DNA of 64,000 nt, taken from positions 24,644 to 88,643 of the forward strand of contig JAFWPH010000052.1 in NCBI GenBank assembly GCA_017509605.1. Reading direction: 5' to 3'. A program made the translations under genes and the position numbers. Origin of the DNA: Bacteroidaceae bacterium. GTDB lineage: Bacteria; Bacteroidota; Bacteroidia; Bacteroidales; Bacteroidaceae. The notes beneath the pieces were generated by a model that had not been told where the DNA came from, ran no database searches, and saw nothing but the letters and a program-made list of their open reading frames with translations. Every line of letters begins with the position of its first letter. Position 1 is the stretch's first letter. This document shows, piece by piece, positions 53,084 through 62,800 of this stretch.

Positions 53084-53707
53084 TTATTCAGCCAAAGTGA
53101 TGGGCTGCCATTCCAATTTGGGTTCATCAACGGGTTCACCCAATTTTTCGACGAACTTCTCGCATTCTTCCGAGGTGGCACTCTCTCCGTTGATGTCGTA
53201 CCACTCATAGGTCACTTCCTGTTCATCGCTGAAGATATTCCAGTGAACTTCAGAATAATAGTACTCCGTCAGTTTGCTGTCCTTCAACATTTGCGCGCCT
53301 TGACACGAACGTCCAGGTGTGTAATAGGCATTATAAGCCACGGCATTTTTGTAGAATGTCAGTTCTGTGGCTCCGTCGGCGTAGGCTATTAAGTGGACAG
53401 AATCACCCTCGACGACGTAGATGGCTTCGTAGTTAAATGTCGTGTCGCGTACCCATACTTCGTTTTTGTTGTCGCCATCAATGTCTGCCAAAGCGTACTC
53501 TTTCACTTGGTACCCTCCAATGCCAAAGCGAAGTTCTGGATTATCTTCCATCTGTTCCAGATACTTGGTGATGTCGAACTTCTTTTCAACGGTCAAAAGG
53601 CTATCTATCTGATTATTGGCGCTTTGCTCTTTTTTCTGTGCGCAGTTGGTCATCAAGACTGTCATAAAGAGTGTAATGAGGATGTTTGAGTTGATGAGAT
53701 TCTTCAT
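53084..53707 (-). CDS. Lipoprotein with a calcium-loop-like motif, unknown function
   Basis: A 207-residue lipoprotein: signal peptide ending in MTNC (Cys about residue 22), so it is lipidated. Residues 69-85 (VKEYALADIDGDNKNEVWV) contain DIDGDNKNE, an FG-GAP/EF-like Asp-rich loop that could bind calcium. The remainder is acidic with aromatic residues. I do not recognise the family. It is 51 bp upstream of the Sel1-repeat gene, which suggests a three-gene transcript with mltG. Confidence 0.65.
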   Translation of the reverse strand: MKNLINSNILITLFMTVLMTNCAQKKEQSANNQIDSLLTVEKKFDITKYLEQMEDNPELRFGIGGYQVKEYALADIDGDNKNEVWVRDTTFNYEAIYVVEGDSVHLIAYADGATELTFYKNAVAYNAYYTPGRSCQGAQMLKDSKLTEYYYSEVHWNIFSDEQEVTYEWYDINGESATSEECEKFVEKLGEPVDEPKLEWQPITLAE

Positions 53708-54024
53708 AATTCAAATAGGAATAAAATTATTGTAATTCAATTCTTTATGGTTGGTTCAGCGTTAACCGTCAGTAACATAAACGTAATCAGTATGCAAAAA
53801 TACTCATTTTTCATCGAAAATGGTCAAGGAAAAACCTTTTTTCACTTCATTGCAGTTATTTTTGCTGATTGATCTGAATAAAACCAACATCTTCATGAAT
53901 TTGCGTAACGATTCTCTCATTTCCCAGAATGGGGCTACTCTCGTTAATTGTAGATGCAAGGGGTGAAGCAGAATGACGGAGCCTCTCATAAAATGAGGAT
54001 TGGCACAAAAAAAGAAGATAATAT
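53708..54024. other. AT-rich intergenic region without a gene
   Basis: Over 300 bp with no credible gene. One candidate -7 box (minus strand TATTTTTG at 53795-53802) is 90 bp ahead of the lipoprotein gene, with a poor -33. Short minus-strand ORFs at 53804-54041 lack a start context. Confidence 0.5.
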
Positions 54025-54055
54025 TTTGTTTTTATCCGCAATTGTTGTAATTTTG
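54025..54055 (+). promoter_or_regulatory. Strong promoter for the RNA upstream of tRNA-Ser
   Basis: TTTG (54025-54028), 19 bp, TAATTTTG (54048-54055): a full consensus with no protein gene after it. The predicted start is near 54062. Confidence 0.85.
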
Positions 54056-54061
54056 CATTGG

Positions 54062-54290
54062 ATTAAAGACGTAGAGACGTCAGAAAAGACATCAATGATA
54101 TAAGAATAAGCCGGGTAAGGATCGATTGGGATACTCATCAAATTATACAGAACAACCGGGAATGCTTCGTTCTTCGATGGCGGGCCACGCCCTTACGGGT
54201 AACCTTTGAGTCGGTGGATTACAAAGAGGAGCGGGCGCTCAAATCATTTCATCTCGGAGTTTCATCACATCTCCTCCCGGCTTTTTCTCT
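54062..54290 (+). ncRNA. Candidate structured small RNA, rod-like (6S-like) fold
   Basis: It follows a full-consensus promoter and holds no credible ORF. AAGCCGGG (54108-54115) plus AGGA (54118-54121) pair with TCCTCCCGGCTT (54272-54283), and a run of Ts follows. The pairing continues inward irregularly (GAT with ATC, ACTC 54333-free pairing at 54133-54136 with GAGT 54257-54260), giving a long interrupted rod around a large central region, as in 6S RNA. The inner part has local hairpins such as GAGCGGGCGCTC. A Bacteroidetes 6S-type RNA (Rfam 6S-Flavo or Bacteroidales-1) is a reasonable guess, unverified. Confidence 0.5.
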
Positions 54291-54384
54291 TTTATTATGT
54301 CTTTCTGAATTGTTTCAGGGTTTCCTGCGATGGTTAGTGGTTAGAATTCCAAGCAGTGATTGTCGCGTTTTTTGGTCCAATCAA

Positions 54385-54471
54385 GGAAAGTTGCCGGAGT
54401 GGTCGATCGGGCCGCACTCGAAATGCGGTGAACGGGTAACTGTTCCGGGGGTTCGAATCCCTCACTTTCCG
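54385..54471 (+). tRNA. tRNA-Ser (anticodon CGA)
   Basis: An 87-nt tRNA with acceptor GGAAAGT pairing with ACTTTCC, anticodon arm CCGCA-CTCGAAA-TGCGG (CGA, reads UCG), a long variable arm typical of serine tRNA, and T loop GGTTCGAATCC. The discriminator is G; CCA is not encoded. Confidence 0.95.
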
Positions 54472-54631
54472 CAAACTGGCTGATTTTCAGTCAGTTTTTT
54501 TATATTTGGAGGCTGGCAGAACCAAACTCGTTTGGTGATGTCAGCCTCCAAATGAAAAAACGTGATGGTATCATCGCCGTTTCTTTCTTTGCAAGGACGC
54601 CCGCGGCGGCGCAAGGGATGCGTACTACGTT

Positions 54632-55231
54632 TTACTTCACAAAACCGACCTTGTCAGCATCGGTAATCTGCTTGATTACCCGGCAGGGATTTCCTGCAGC
54701 TACCACACGAGGTGGAATATCGTGCGTCACGATGCTGCCGCAACCGATGACAGCACCTTCACCAATAGTCACACCTGCCATGATCTTCACGTCACCAGCA
54801 ATCCATGCCTTGTCTCCAATAGTAATACGACCACCGATGAGAGCACCTTGAGCACGTTCCTCAGGATCAAGACTATGGTTGGCGCTATACATTCCTACGT
54901 TTGGCCCAATCAGTACGTTGTTACCGATGGTGATGCGGGAGCAATCGAGGAAGACGGCTCCGAAGTTGATATATACATCGTTGCCAATGTAGATGTTCTT
55001 GCCAAACTCACATTTGAATGTCGGTTCCACATACACGTTCTCACCAATGCTACCGAACAGTTGTTTTAGGAGTACCTTGCGCTCCTCAACTTGCTCATCG
55101 GTTGTAAGGTTAAACTTGTTGAAGATGTTCTTTGCTTCGACTCTGCGGTTGAAGAGGTCATCGTCAAAGTCATCATAGATCATGTCAAGTTGCATCTTTT
55201 CCCATGCAGTAAGGTTCTGGTTCTGTTCCAT
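54632..55231 (-). CDS. Sugar O-acetyltransferase (hexapeptide repeat)
   Basis: A 199-residue acetyl-CoA-dependent transferase of the maltose/galactoside O-acetyltransferase group: an N-terminal helix region (AWEKMQLDMIYDDFDD), then the left-handed beta helix with NVYVEPTFKCEFGKNIYIGNDV broken into hexapeptide turns and the catalytic His in SANHSLDPEER (about 117). It lies between tRNA-Ser and the phage tail module on the minus strand. It may be host or phage cargo; O-acetylation of surface sugars could change phage receptors. Confidence 0.9.
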   Translation of the reverse strand: MEQNQNLTAWEKMQLDMIYDDFDDDLFNRRVEAKNIFNKFNLTTDEQVEERKVLLKQLFGSIGENVYVEPTFKCEFGKNIYIGNDVYINFGAVFLDCSRITIGNNVLIGPNVGMYSANHSLDPEERAQGALIGGRITIGDKAWIAGDVKIMAGVTIGEGAVIGCGSIVTHDIPPRVVAAGNPCRVIKQITDADKVGFVK

Positions 55232-55361
55232 ATGTCAAATTATACGTTGTGAATCCGTGAAAAGCGGTTTTCCTTTCTTCTTCTAGGATGAAGATGATAT
55301 AAACCACATGTTAATACTTTTCGCCACAATATGGGCAGACGATGTCACGGTCTATAATCCG

Positions 55362-55420
55362 CAAAACGAAATGTTCGGGAAAAATAAAACGAAACGTATA
55401 TTTTCGTAAAACGAAATGTT
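55362..55420. repeat. Three direct repeats, 22-23 bp apart
   Basis: AAAACGAAATGTTC occurs exactly at 55362-55375 and 55407-55420, with a diverged copy AAAACGAAACGTAT at 55385-55398. The spacing is about two helical turns. This looks like binding sites for one protein (iterons or operators) at the left end of the tail module. Confidence 0.7.
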
Positions 55421-55446
55421 CCTTTTATGAGTTCCCTCCCATAACA

Positions 55447-55480
55447 AAAACGCCCTGCCAGTTTTCACTGAGGGCGTTTT
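55447..55480 (-). terminator. Terminator of the phage tail operon
   Basis: AAAACGCCCT pairs perfectly with AGGGCGTTTT (loop 14), with TTTTTG following on the minus strand. It lies 38 bp past the stop of the last tail gene. Confidence 0.85.
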
Positions 55481-55517
55481 CGTTTTAATTGGGTTCTAAT
55501 ACTGTTGGAAGGTCATT

Positions 55518-55937
55518 TCATGCATCGCGATTGGATGGGTCGGATTCTGTGAGTTTGAGGGCGAACTTCGCGATCTTCCCTCTGTACTGGGTGTATTGCG
55601 TGCAACTCTGGTAGAGGCAGTGATAGACAAGTCCGGACTGGTATCGCGTGCTGATATCGACAGTGCCTGTGGCTAATACGTCCGTGCAGAAGGCGTTATA
55701 GCGGGCGTAGAAGAGCGCGGCGGTTGGGGCGTAAAGGTTGAGCCTCAGGGTCAGCTCGCGTTCTTTCAGCTTCGGGTGGGTCGCGATATACTGCCGGCCA
55801 TGTTCCAGCCTGCTCTCGTTGCTGACGAACTCTTTGAGCGAAGCCGGTGTCATGAGTGCCGCCAGACCGCTGCTGTCGAGGCTGATGCCCCATCTCGTCC
55901 AGGCATCGTGTCCGTTAATGAATAGTTCTCCTGTCAT
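55518..55937 (-). CDS. Small phage tail-associated protein
   Basis: A 139-residue protein, last gene of the tail operon. It opens with TGELFINGHDAWTRWGISLD, a pattern I associate with Bacteroides-type prophage tail genes, and has a beta-rich body. It starts 12 bp after the tape-measure stop. Distal-tail or tail-completion function is inferred from position only. Confidence 0.55.
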   Translation of the reverse strand: MTGELFINGHDAWTRWGISLDSSGLAALMTPASLKEFVSNESRLEHGRQYIATHPKLKERELTLRLNLYAPTAALFYARYNAFCTDVLATGTVDISTRYQSGLVYHCLYQSCTQYTQYRGKIAKFALKLTESDPSNRDA

Positions 55938-55949
55938 GTCTGTTGTTTT

Positions 55950-58900
55950 TTACAGCCGTTCCACAGCCGTGCGTATCTGCTCCAGTTTCCTGTCCATAGA
56001 AGGCATGTAGCCCGTGTTCCTCGCGATCGACTCCAAGTAGGTGCTGCACTGCCACACCACGTCATTCATCTCGCCCATCAGCGACAGCGTCGCACCGCCC
56101 GTGCCGGCAATCCTGGCCACATCCTCTGCCTGACGCTGAACGATGTCCGAGAGCCGAGTCGTCTGGATCTGGATCGCCGCGAACCTGCCGCTCAGCTCGT
56201 CGCCCGTCTCCTGGCTCATCGTCCTGAACTTGCCCGTTGTCCCTTGCGACTCCTTCCCCTCGTAGTCGTAGCCAGTGATCTGCGCGATTTGCTCGCGCTG
56301 CTCCAGGCCTCTGCGCACCAGGGCGTCGTACTCCGACTTGTATTGCGAGACCTCAGCAGCCGTCAGCGTGCCCTGCTGAAGCCGCTCCGCCCAACTGCTG
56401 TACCATGTCTCCAGTTCCTTGTCAATCGTGTCGCCGATGGCGATGTTGAGCAGCGAGCGCTGCATCATCTCCGCGAAACGGCTGCTGAAGTCCGAGGCGT
56501 CAGAGTCCATGTCCATCAGCGTGCTCACGAAGTCATCGCGCACTGACTGGAAAGAGGTCCGCGTCAAGTTCTCGTTGATCTGCTCCGTCAGCTCCTCGAT
56601 CGTTCCCGCCAGATCGGCGTAGCGCTCCCAGTACTCGCTCTTGTCGTAGTCACCCTGGCTCAGGATGCTCGCCCACACGTCAGTCAGTTTCGTCCTGATC
56701 TCGTCCATCTCCTCGGGAGTGAGGTCGTAGAGCGAGTCAAGGCTGCCCACGTTCCTGCCGAGCAGCGACGAGATGCGGGAGTAGGCGTCGTCGCCCAGGT
56801 TGAACTTCTTCGCGTTCGAGTGGTGAGCACCGTGGTAGCCCATCTGGGACTTCAGGATCTCCATCGTCTGCGCGATGACCTGCTGCTGGTCGGCCAACGC
56901 CGCCTGGAACGTGCTCACAGCCGACGTACCGTTCTGCCTGTCCATCGTCTCCTTCAGACGTTCCACCGCTGCCGTCAAACGTTCGTTGCTCTCCGTGTTG
57001 CGCTCCGTCACACGGGCCACCTCACTGGCGTTGCTGCCGTTGCCGATCCCGATAGACTTGCCCCACGACTGGAAACCCTTCACCACACCGTTCAGCGCAC
57101 CCACCACATCACCCGAGGCGAGGCTGCGAACCGCGCCCGAGAAAGCCTCCGAGCCCTCGGCGAACCTGTGGACGCTCTCACCGAACTCACTGCCGCCCAG
57201 ACCCATCGTATCCACAAGGTCGCCCAAAGACTGGATGTTCGAGTTCACGCCCTCGGCAATCTCCAACGGAGAGCCGCCGAGGAAGGCGAACACGTCCTTC
57301 CATCCGCCCTGCTGCGACAACTGGTCGCCGAGGTTGTCAGCACGGCCCTTGTCACCACGGGCCAGGGCCTCGGCCAACGCGCGTTCCAGCTGTTTGCGCA
57401 ATCCAAGACCGGGGAGAAGCGTCTCCCAGAGGTTGCCCTTCGACGCGATCTCATCACTGATCTCATTGATTTTGTCGCGGAGCAGTCGGGCGTTCTCCTC
57501 GGTGATGCCCTTGGCGTCCAGGGCTTCCTCGAGTTTCGACCGCAGCTCCTTCAGGAACTTCGTCGAGTGCTGCCCGATGTCAGAAAAAACATCGTCCAAG
57601 TCGATGCTCTCCTGCAGACGCTGCATGTCGAGGTCACTCAACGCCTCCCGCAGTTGCTGTTCCAGCATCTTGCGGGCGCCGTCATTCTTCGCGTCATCTA
57701 TTCTTTTCTGGAAAGATTCCGTGATGGCCGCGCGTTTTTCCTCGTAGGTGCCGTATTGCTGTAGATACTCATTCTGCGCTTGCTCAGCATGTTCCAACCA
57801 TTCCCTAAGCAATATGTCAAGTTCTCTGTTTTCCTTCTCATAGACATGTCGACGAGCCTCCGTGAAAACCTCTTCCTCATCTGGTGTGAGCATTCCACCG
57901 TTCTTTTCAAGCAGATCCTTGTGTATTTTGTCGAGTTCCTCCAACTGTTCCTTGCGGTCGAATTCCATTTGCGAAATCCTGCGCGACATCTCGTCCTTGT
58001 CCGCATCAATCATGCTCTGAGCGTTCCTCTTCCGAAGTTCCGCAATCTTTTCGGCCACAGCCTCTTCATTCCTGACTGCCGGTGAGTCCTTCGTCGGAGA
58101 GGAAGATGAGGGGTTATATAAAGGTACACCTACGCTTTTTTCTGCCTGACCCTGATACTTCAGAGAATCATTCATACTCTTCATCAGGGCTTCTTCATCG
58201 GCTTTCATCTGGGCAAGCTTTTGTTGATGCTCCCGTTTCCTTACGGCTTGGACTTGTTCTGCTGCTGAATTGAGTTTCCGTGCTCCTTGTGCGGTCAATT
58301 TTTTCTGTCGTGTGCCGTTATAATAAAGGAAATCCCCACGAGGGCCAGATTCAAGTTCTATTCCGTATTCTTTTTCGAGAGCACCTATGTCATAAACAAT
58401 TTGATCTCCACTGAACACACTACGAAAATCCCCTGTCTGTCGGTCTTTTCGGTTCTCTTCTTGGATGCGTTTTGTTATCATCTTCTCTGCCTGGCTTGCA
58501 TAGGCTGATGCCTCCGCTCTCGCCATGATGGCCTTGACGACTGCATCAGTGTTCTCCACAAGCACCTTTTCTGCGTCGGCCACACTGTTAACTGAGAATC
58601 CGAGACCGTTGAATGCGGATTTGTTCTCCAGGACTAACTTCTGTTTGGCTTTAAGATCATCACCGAGTGCCTTCCACTTATCTTGGAGTTGTTTAAGCGA
58701 AAAAATCTGTTTTGCCGCAGAGGAAGCGACAGAACTGCTCCATTCTTCATTCATCTTCTGCATTTCCTCCCTGTGTTCTCGTGCGGCCTTGATAGCCCTT
58801 TCCTCCTCTTCTGTGTTCTTCTTATTGGCAACAGTGAGCCCGACGACTGCCCCCACGACGGTCAATAAAGCCATGGCGAGCAGCACATAGGGGTTGGCCT

Positions 58901-59741
58901 TTGCCACAAGATTGAATGCTCTCTGAGCTATAGTAAGTCCGACTGTCGCAGCGATACCTTTTCCTTTGGCGAGGTTTTCCATTTCCTGAGCTTTGGCTGC
59001 AGCTTGGGTCTGTACAATCTGCACCAAACGCATGATGGCCGACTGTTTCTGCAGAGTGTTCTGGGCCTGTTGCAGGAAGTTCGACGCAGCCAAGGCCGTC
59101 TGGAGTTTCGTTTGGACAGCCTCTAGATCCTCCTCGGCCATACCCAGCGAACTCGCAACGCCCTGGGCCGAACCCATGCCGCTGATCACCAAACCAAGCC
59201 CCTGAAGCAGACCGTCAAATACATGGGTGTCCGAAGCGTCGTTCTTGATCATATCGTTCACGTCACCAATCGCATCCTTCAGCCCGGAAGCCTGTTTCGT
59301 AAGCACCGATATCTTCTCCTGAAGTTCACGCCCGGAAGCTGAGTTCCGCTCAGCCTCGCTCAGCGACGAGTACTGGAGCGAGAGCCCGACAATCTCGTTA
59401 GTCAGCTCGCGCAGGCGCTGACGAGCGCTATCAGGACCCTCGGCGCCCGCCTTGAAAGCATCCGACATCCGTTTCGCCTGCTCTTCAGCTTTAGCGCCCA
59501 GATCATCAAGAACCGTACTTGTCTCGCCCGTCATTTTTGAAACTGAAGTCATGACGTCATCCGTAGCCTTACGGGCATCGGCAGACATCCCCTTCATCGT
59601 CTCGTCCAATTGCTTGCGGGCCTTCTCTTGTTCCTGGGCTACATGCGCCCCCACATCCGACAACCGCTCCTCAACCCTGCCCAGGTTACGCTCCGCGCTC
59701 CTCGACTCAATATTGATCGAACATCTTACCTCGTTGTCCAT
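55950..59741 (-). CDS. Phage tail tape-measure protein
   Basis: A 1263-residue protein that sets tail length and passes through the tail tube. Long coiled-coil N-terminus (about 1-200), a hydrophobic helical centre (about 260-305, PYVLLAMALLTVVGAVVGLTV), then more charged coiled coil (about 310-790), a Gly/Ala-rich stretch near 790-920 and a C-terminal helical part. This is the standard tape-measure design. The gene is very GC-rich from about 55950 to 57700 and less so in 58080-59000. It precedes the last tail gene by 12 bp. Confidence 0.9.
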   Translation of the reverse strand: MDNEVRCSINIESRSAERNLGRVEERLSDVGAHVAQEQEKARKQLDETMKGMSADARKATDDVMTSVSKMTGETSTVLDDLGAKAEEQAKRMSDAFKAGAEGPDSARQRLRELTNEIVGLSLQYSSLSEAERNSASGRELQEKISVLTKQASGLKDAIGDVNDMIKNDASDTHVFDGLLQGLGLVISGMGSAQGVASSLGMAEEDLEAVQTKLQTALAASNFLQQAQNTLQKQSAIMRLVQIVQTQAAAKAQEMENLAKGKGIAATVGLTIAQRAFNLVAKANPYVLLAMALLTVVGAVVGLTVANKKNTEEEERAIKAAREHREEMQKMNEEWSSSVASSAAKQIFSLKQLQDKWKALGDDLKAKQKLVLENKSAFNGLGFSVNSVADAEKVLVENTDAVVKAIMARAEASAYASQAEKMITKRIQEENRKDRQTGDFRSVFSGDQIVYDIGALEKEYGIELESGPRGDFLYYNGTRQKKLTAQGARKLNSAAEQVQAVRKREHQQKLAQMKADEEALMKSMNDSLKYQGQAEKSVGVPLYNPSSSSPTKDSPAVRNEEAVAEKIAELRKRNAQSMIDADKDEMSRRISQMEFDRKEQLEELDKIHKDLLEKNGGMLTPDEEEVFTEARRHVYEKENRELDILLREWLEHAEQAQNEYLQQYGTYEEKRAAITESFQKRIDDAKNDGARKMLEQQLREALSDLDMQRLQESIDLDDVFSDIGQHSTKFLKELRSKLEEALDAKGITEENARLLRDKINEISDEIASKGNLWETLLPGLGLRKQLERALAEALARGDKGRADNLGDQLSQQGGWKDVFAFLGGSPLEIAEGVNSNIQSLGDLVDTMGLGGSEFGESVHRFAEGSEAFSGAVRSLASGDVVGALNGVVKGFQSWGKSIGIGNGSNASEVARVTERNTESNERLTAAVERLKETMDRQNGTSAVSTFQAALADQQQVIAQTMEILKSQMGYHGAHHSNAKKFNLGDDAYSRISSLLGRNVGSLDSLYDLTPEEMDEIRTKLTDVWASILSQGDYDKSEYWERYADLAGTIEELTEQINENLTRTSFQSVRDDFVSTLMDMDSDASDFSSRFAEMMQRSLLNIAIGDTIDKELETWYSSWAERLQQGTLTAAEVSQYKSEYDALVRRGLEQREQIAQITGYDYEGKESQGTTGKFRTMSQETGDELSGRFAAIQIQTTRLSDIVQRQAEDVARIAGTGGATLSLMGEMNDVVWQCSTYLESIARNTGYMPSMDRKLEQIRTAVERL

Positions 59742-59865
59742 ATATATGTGTTATAATGACATTCAAACGCTGTTACAATGCAAAAATCACAAAAGCCACA
59801 ATCCATCCGGCCACCATCCCGCAGCCGTCAAGGTCTATCGCAGTCCTTAGCGTTAGCTCTCATAA

Positions 59866-62800
59866 CTATGTTTCATCGTAGGTTTTTGTCTCTGGATTAT
59901 ACTTGTTGTCAAAGTATGGTGCTATATCTAATTGCATCCTATATTGGTCGAAAGTAAGAATTGTTGGGTCTGGGTTAGTCAAACCATAATATCTATACAT
60001 TTCATTAACCAGTTTCTTTGCAAGACGGTAGAACCCCCAGTTGCCGGGATGTGTTAATGGTCCATTCAGCATATATAGATTTGGGTCTGCGCCCTCTGGG
60101 AGAGCCATCCTTTTTAGTGGGTAAATTCCAGTTTCTGGGTCTGGGGGCATTTTCCAAGGCCATCCAGTCATATTTCTATCAGATGCCCATTCCCTTGCAC
60201 CTTCGACCAGTTGCGTACCAAAAAGACCAGCGGCTGTTCTCAATTGGGTCAACTGATCATCGCCACCGAATCCTGTATCCAAAATGAAAACTGGAATTGC
60301 AGATTTACCCTTGCAGACATAATTTGTTATACAGTCATACAATTTATTTGCAAAGTTTGTATAAGATGATGGTTGTGCTGCGAAAGATGCAATACAGATA
60401 CTGTCAAAATCCAAGTCCTCACAATCATAGTTTTGTTCCCAATAACTTATGTTATCACAGTTAGGACCAAATGCGGCGAAGTTCTTGAAGAAAGTTGTGA
60501 ACTCTGGACTGACTGTTTGAAACATTGATTTTGTTTGTCCGAGCAAATCAAGATGTTCAGCGGAAGCACACAATCCCCAGTTTCCGTGCCATCCCTTGTT
60601 GGCGAAGATACAGCCCCAAGAATGAGCAAGAAACATCATCTTTGTTGGAACAGCTGGTGCGGTGATAAGATTTCCACTATTATCAACTGCAATTCTATAT
60701 TTTGTACCATTTGCAGACTTCACATAAAGAGGTCGATTATAGTCTTTCAGATAATCAATTTCTGTTTTAATATCATCCCTAATACCAACTCCATTGATGT
60801 AAGAATTAACAACGCTCATTGTCATACCATCAGTTGAAGAAGATGTGAATGAAACTCTAACAATCACTCGATGAACTCCACTTGTCTGCTTCAAAAGATT
60901 AAAATTAATATCAACATAACTGTTGTAGATTTCATCATAAACCGTTTGTGCTGTCTGAATCTGGAATGCATTTGATTCTGTCCTTACAGTTGAAGTAATT
61001 GGTATTGCTGATGCTTCTGTTTTATCTGTTGCAAGTCTAATATAGAAAGTCGGATTTTCTATTCCGAGATTTCTTGCTTTTGAAACATCTACCAGTAAGT
61101 CAACATACTCTCCACTCATAGCAGTACCAGAAGGAATTGAACAAGAATAACTGTCATCAAGTTTTACATTTGATGATTTACCTACGATACTCAAGAATGG
61201 TTTTGAAGCATCAGAATTATAAATTCCAATTGCTTTTCTGAGGTCATAGACTTGTTGTCTTAATGACTCCAATTCATCCATTACAATATCTTCAAAATTC
61301 CATCCAGTCACCTTAAATCTGAGTTTGCAGATAATGTCATTAGAAAGTGTGGTTTGTGAAGTGCAACCACATCTTATAGCAAGATTGCTATAGTTGTAAT
61401 TATTCTTGTAATTGTTAATATTGTTTTGGTTGAAACTGCCAGCATAGAAAATGGTATTCTGAACAACTGGTGAAGTTTGTTTTGTGCCAATAGTGAAAAT
61501 GGTGCTTGATGGTGCAACACTAACTTCCCAGAAGGTGAGAGGTTCTGGTGAATCCCCTTCATATTCTATTGTAAAAAACATACCACCACCTATACCTTCC
61601 TTCCTATCAAGTGGAATGGGAAAAGATTGAAGTGGAATAAGTATATCCCTTGCAAAAAGGGTTGTTCCAGCTGGTATAGCAATCTGAACAGTTCTATCAT
61701 CAATTACCTTTATGTACTTGCTGGAATTCGGATTGGCTGTATCAAGTCTCAACTCCCTCTGAATAGGGTCATATTCTTCACCATATTTCAAATAATTATT
61801 CCAGACTGGATTATTATAATAGATGTCAGCGGAAATCAGTCTCAATGATGAAGCGAGAGATGCATCAACCTTTGTGTTAACACCCATTCTGAATGTGAAA
61901 TAAGAGGTGTTCTCATCAATATCAAAATTATCCTTATAATAAATAGTCTTATCAAATTCTGTTTTGTTATTGAAGCCGTAATTATTCTGTAAGGCTCCAA
62001 GTTTATTATATGAGTAAAAAGAACCTCCAGCATTGAGATTACTAGTTTCAATCATAATCTTAATAGAAGGTTTAATACCCATATTGTAGAGTTTCAACAT
62101 TCGTTTAACGATGTCTTTGTCAAATTGTCCAACAGAACATAGAAATCCTTCACTTCTATCAAGTGAATCAGATGCACCCCAAGAAATTGTATTTGTCAAA
62201 TTATCATAAACCCCATTAACAGTGTTGATACTGAAAATTCTGCATATGCCATTTGTGGTGTTAATATTAATAGAGGTGTTGTAAGGTATCTGTAACCATC
62301 TCAAATCATCTCCAAATAGATTGTTTGCCACAGGGTCACCAACCAGTTGCTCAATCACCCATCCTCCGTCATTTGCTACATTTGGATTCTGGTATGTGAT
62401 AAGCATACCTTTTTCACGTTGTGCATTTGGGATAGTGTTTCTAGTGTTTTTTGCATTTGTTGACCATTCTAACACCGTAACACCTCCACCACTACCTCCA
62501 CCAGCAAATGGAGCGGACTGATAATTACTTCCGTCATAAAAGACTTCAATTATCTCATTAGCCTCCCAAGTATTAGTGGCACTTGCTCTCTCCCCACAAT
62601 AGTACAATGCTTTTGCACCAGTACTGTTGATGTTAAGAGTGGCATTTGCAACTGTGTTTGCATTTGTCATCTTGATCTTCATGTGGCCGCCGTTCGTCGG
62701 AAGAGTGTATCCTGTAGCCGTGACCGCCTTCGCGGCAGTGCTGCCGCCTGTCGAGCATGTGTAGTAACCAAGTCGTGCGTTGGTGGCAGCAATGTTGGAG

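Noticed and set aside
53804..54041. Minus-strand ORFs before the RNA promoter
   Set aside because: Short, low-complexity, without start context or likeness to any family.
54107..54290. RNase P RNA or tmRNA for the structured RNA
   Set aside because: The core motifs of RNase P (GAGGAAAGTC, ACAGAA) and the tmRNA tag and CCA end were not found.
54214..54483. ORF over the RNA and tRNA-Ser
   Set aside because: Covers the tRNA gene and the structured RNA.
59742..59865. Tiny hydrophobic ORF (MVAGWIVAFVIFAL) between tape measure and fibre
   Set aside because: Only 14 codons and no clear ribosome site; chance frame cannot be excluded.
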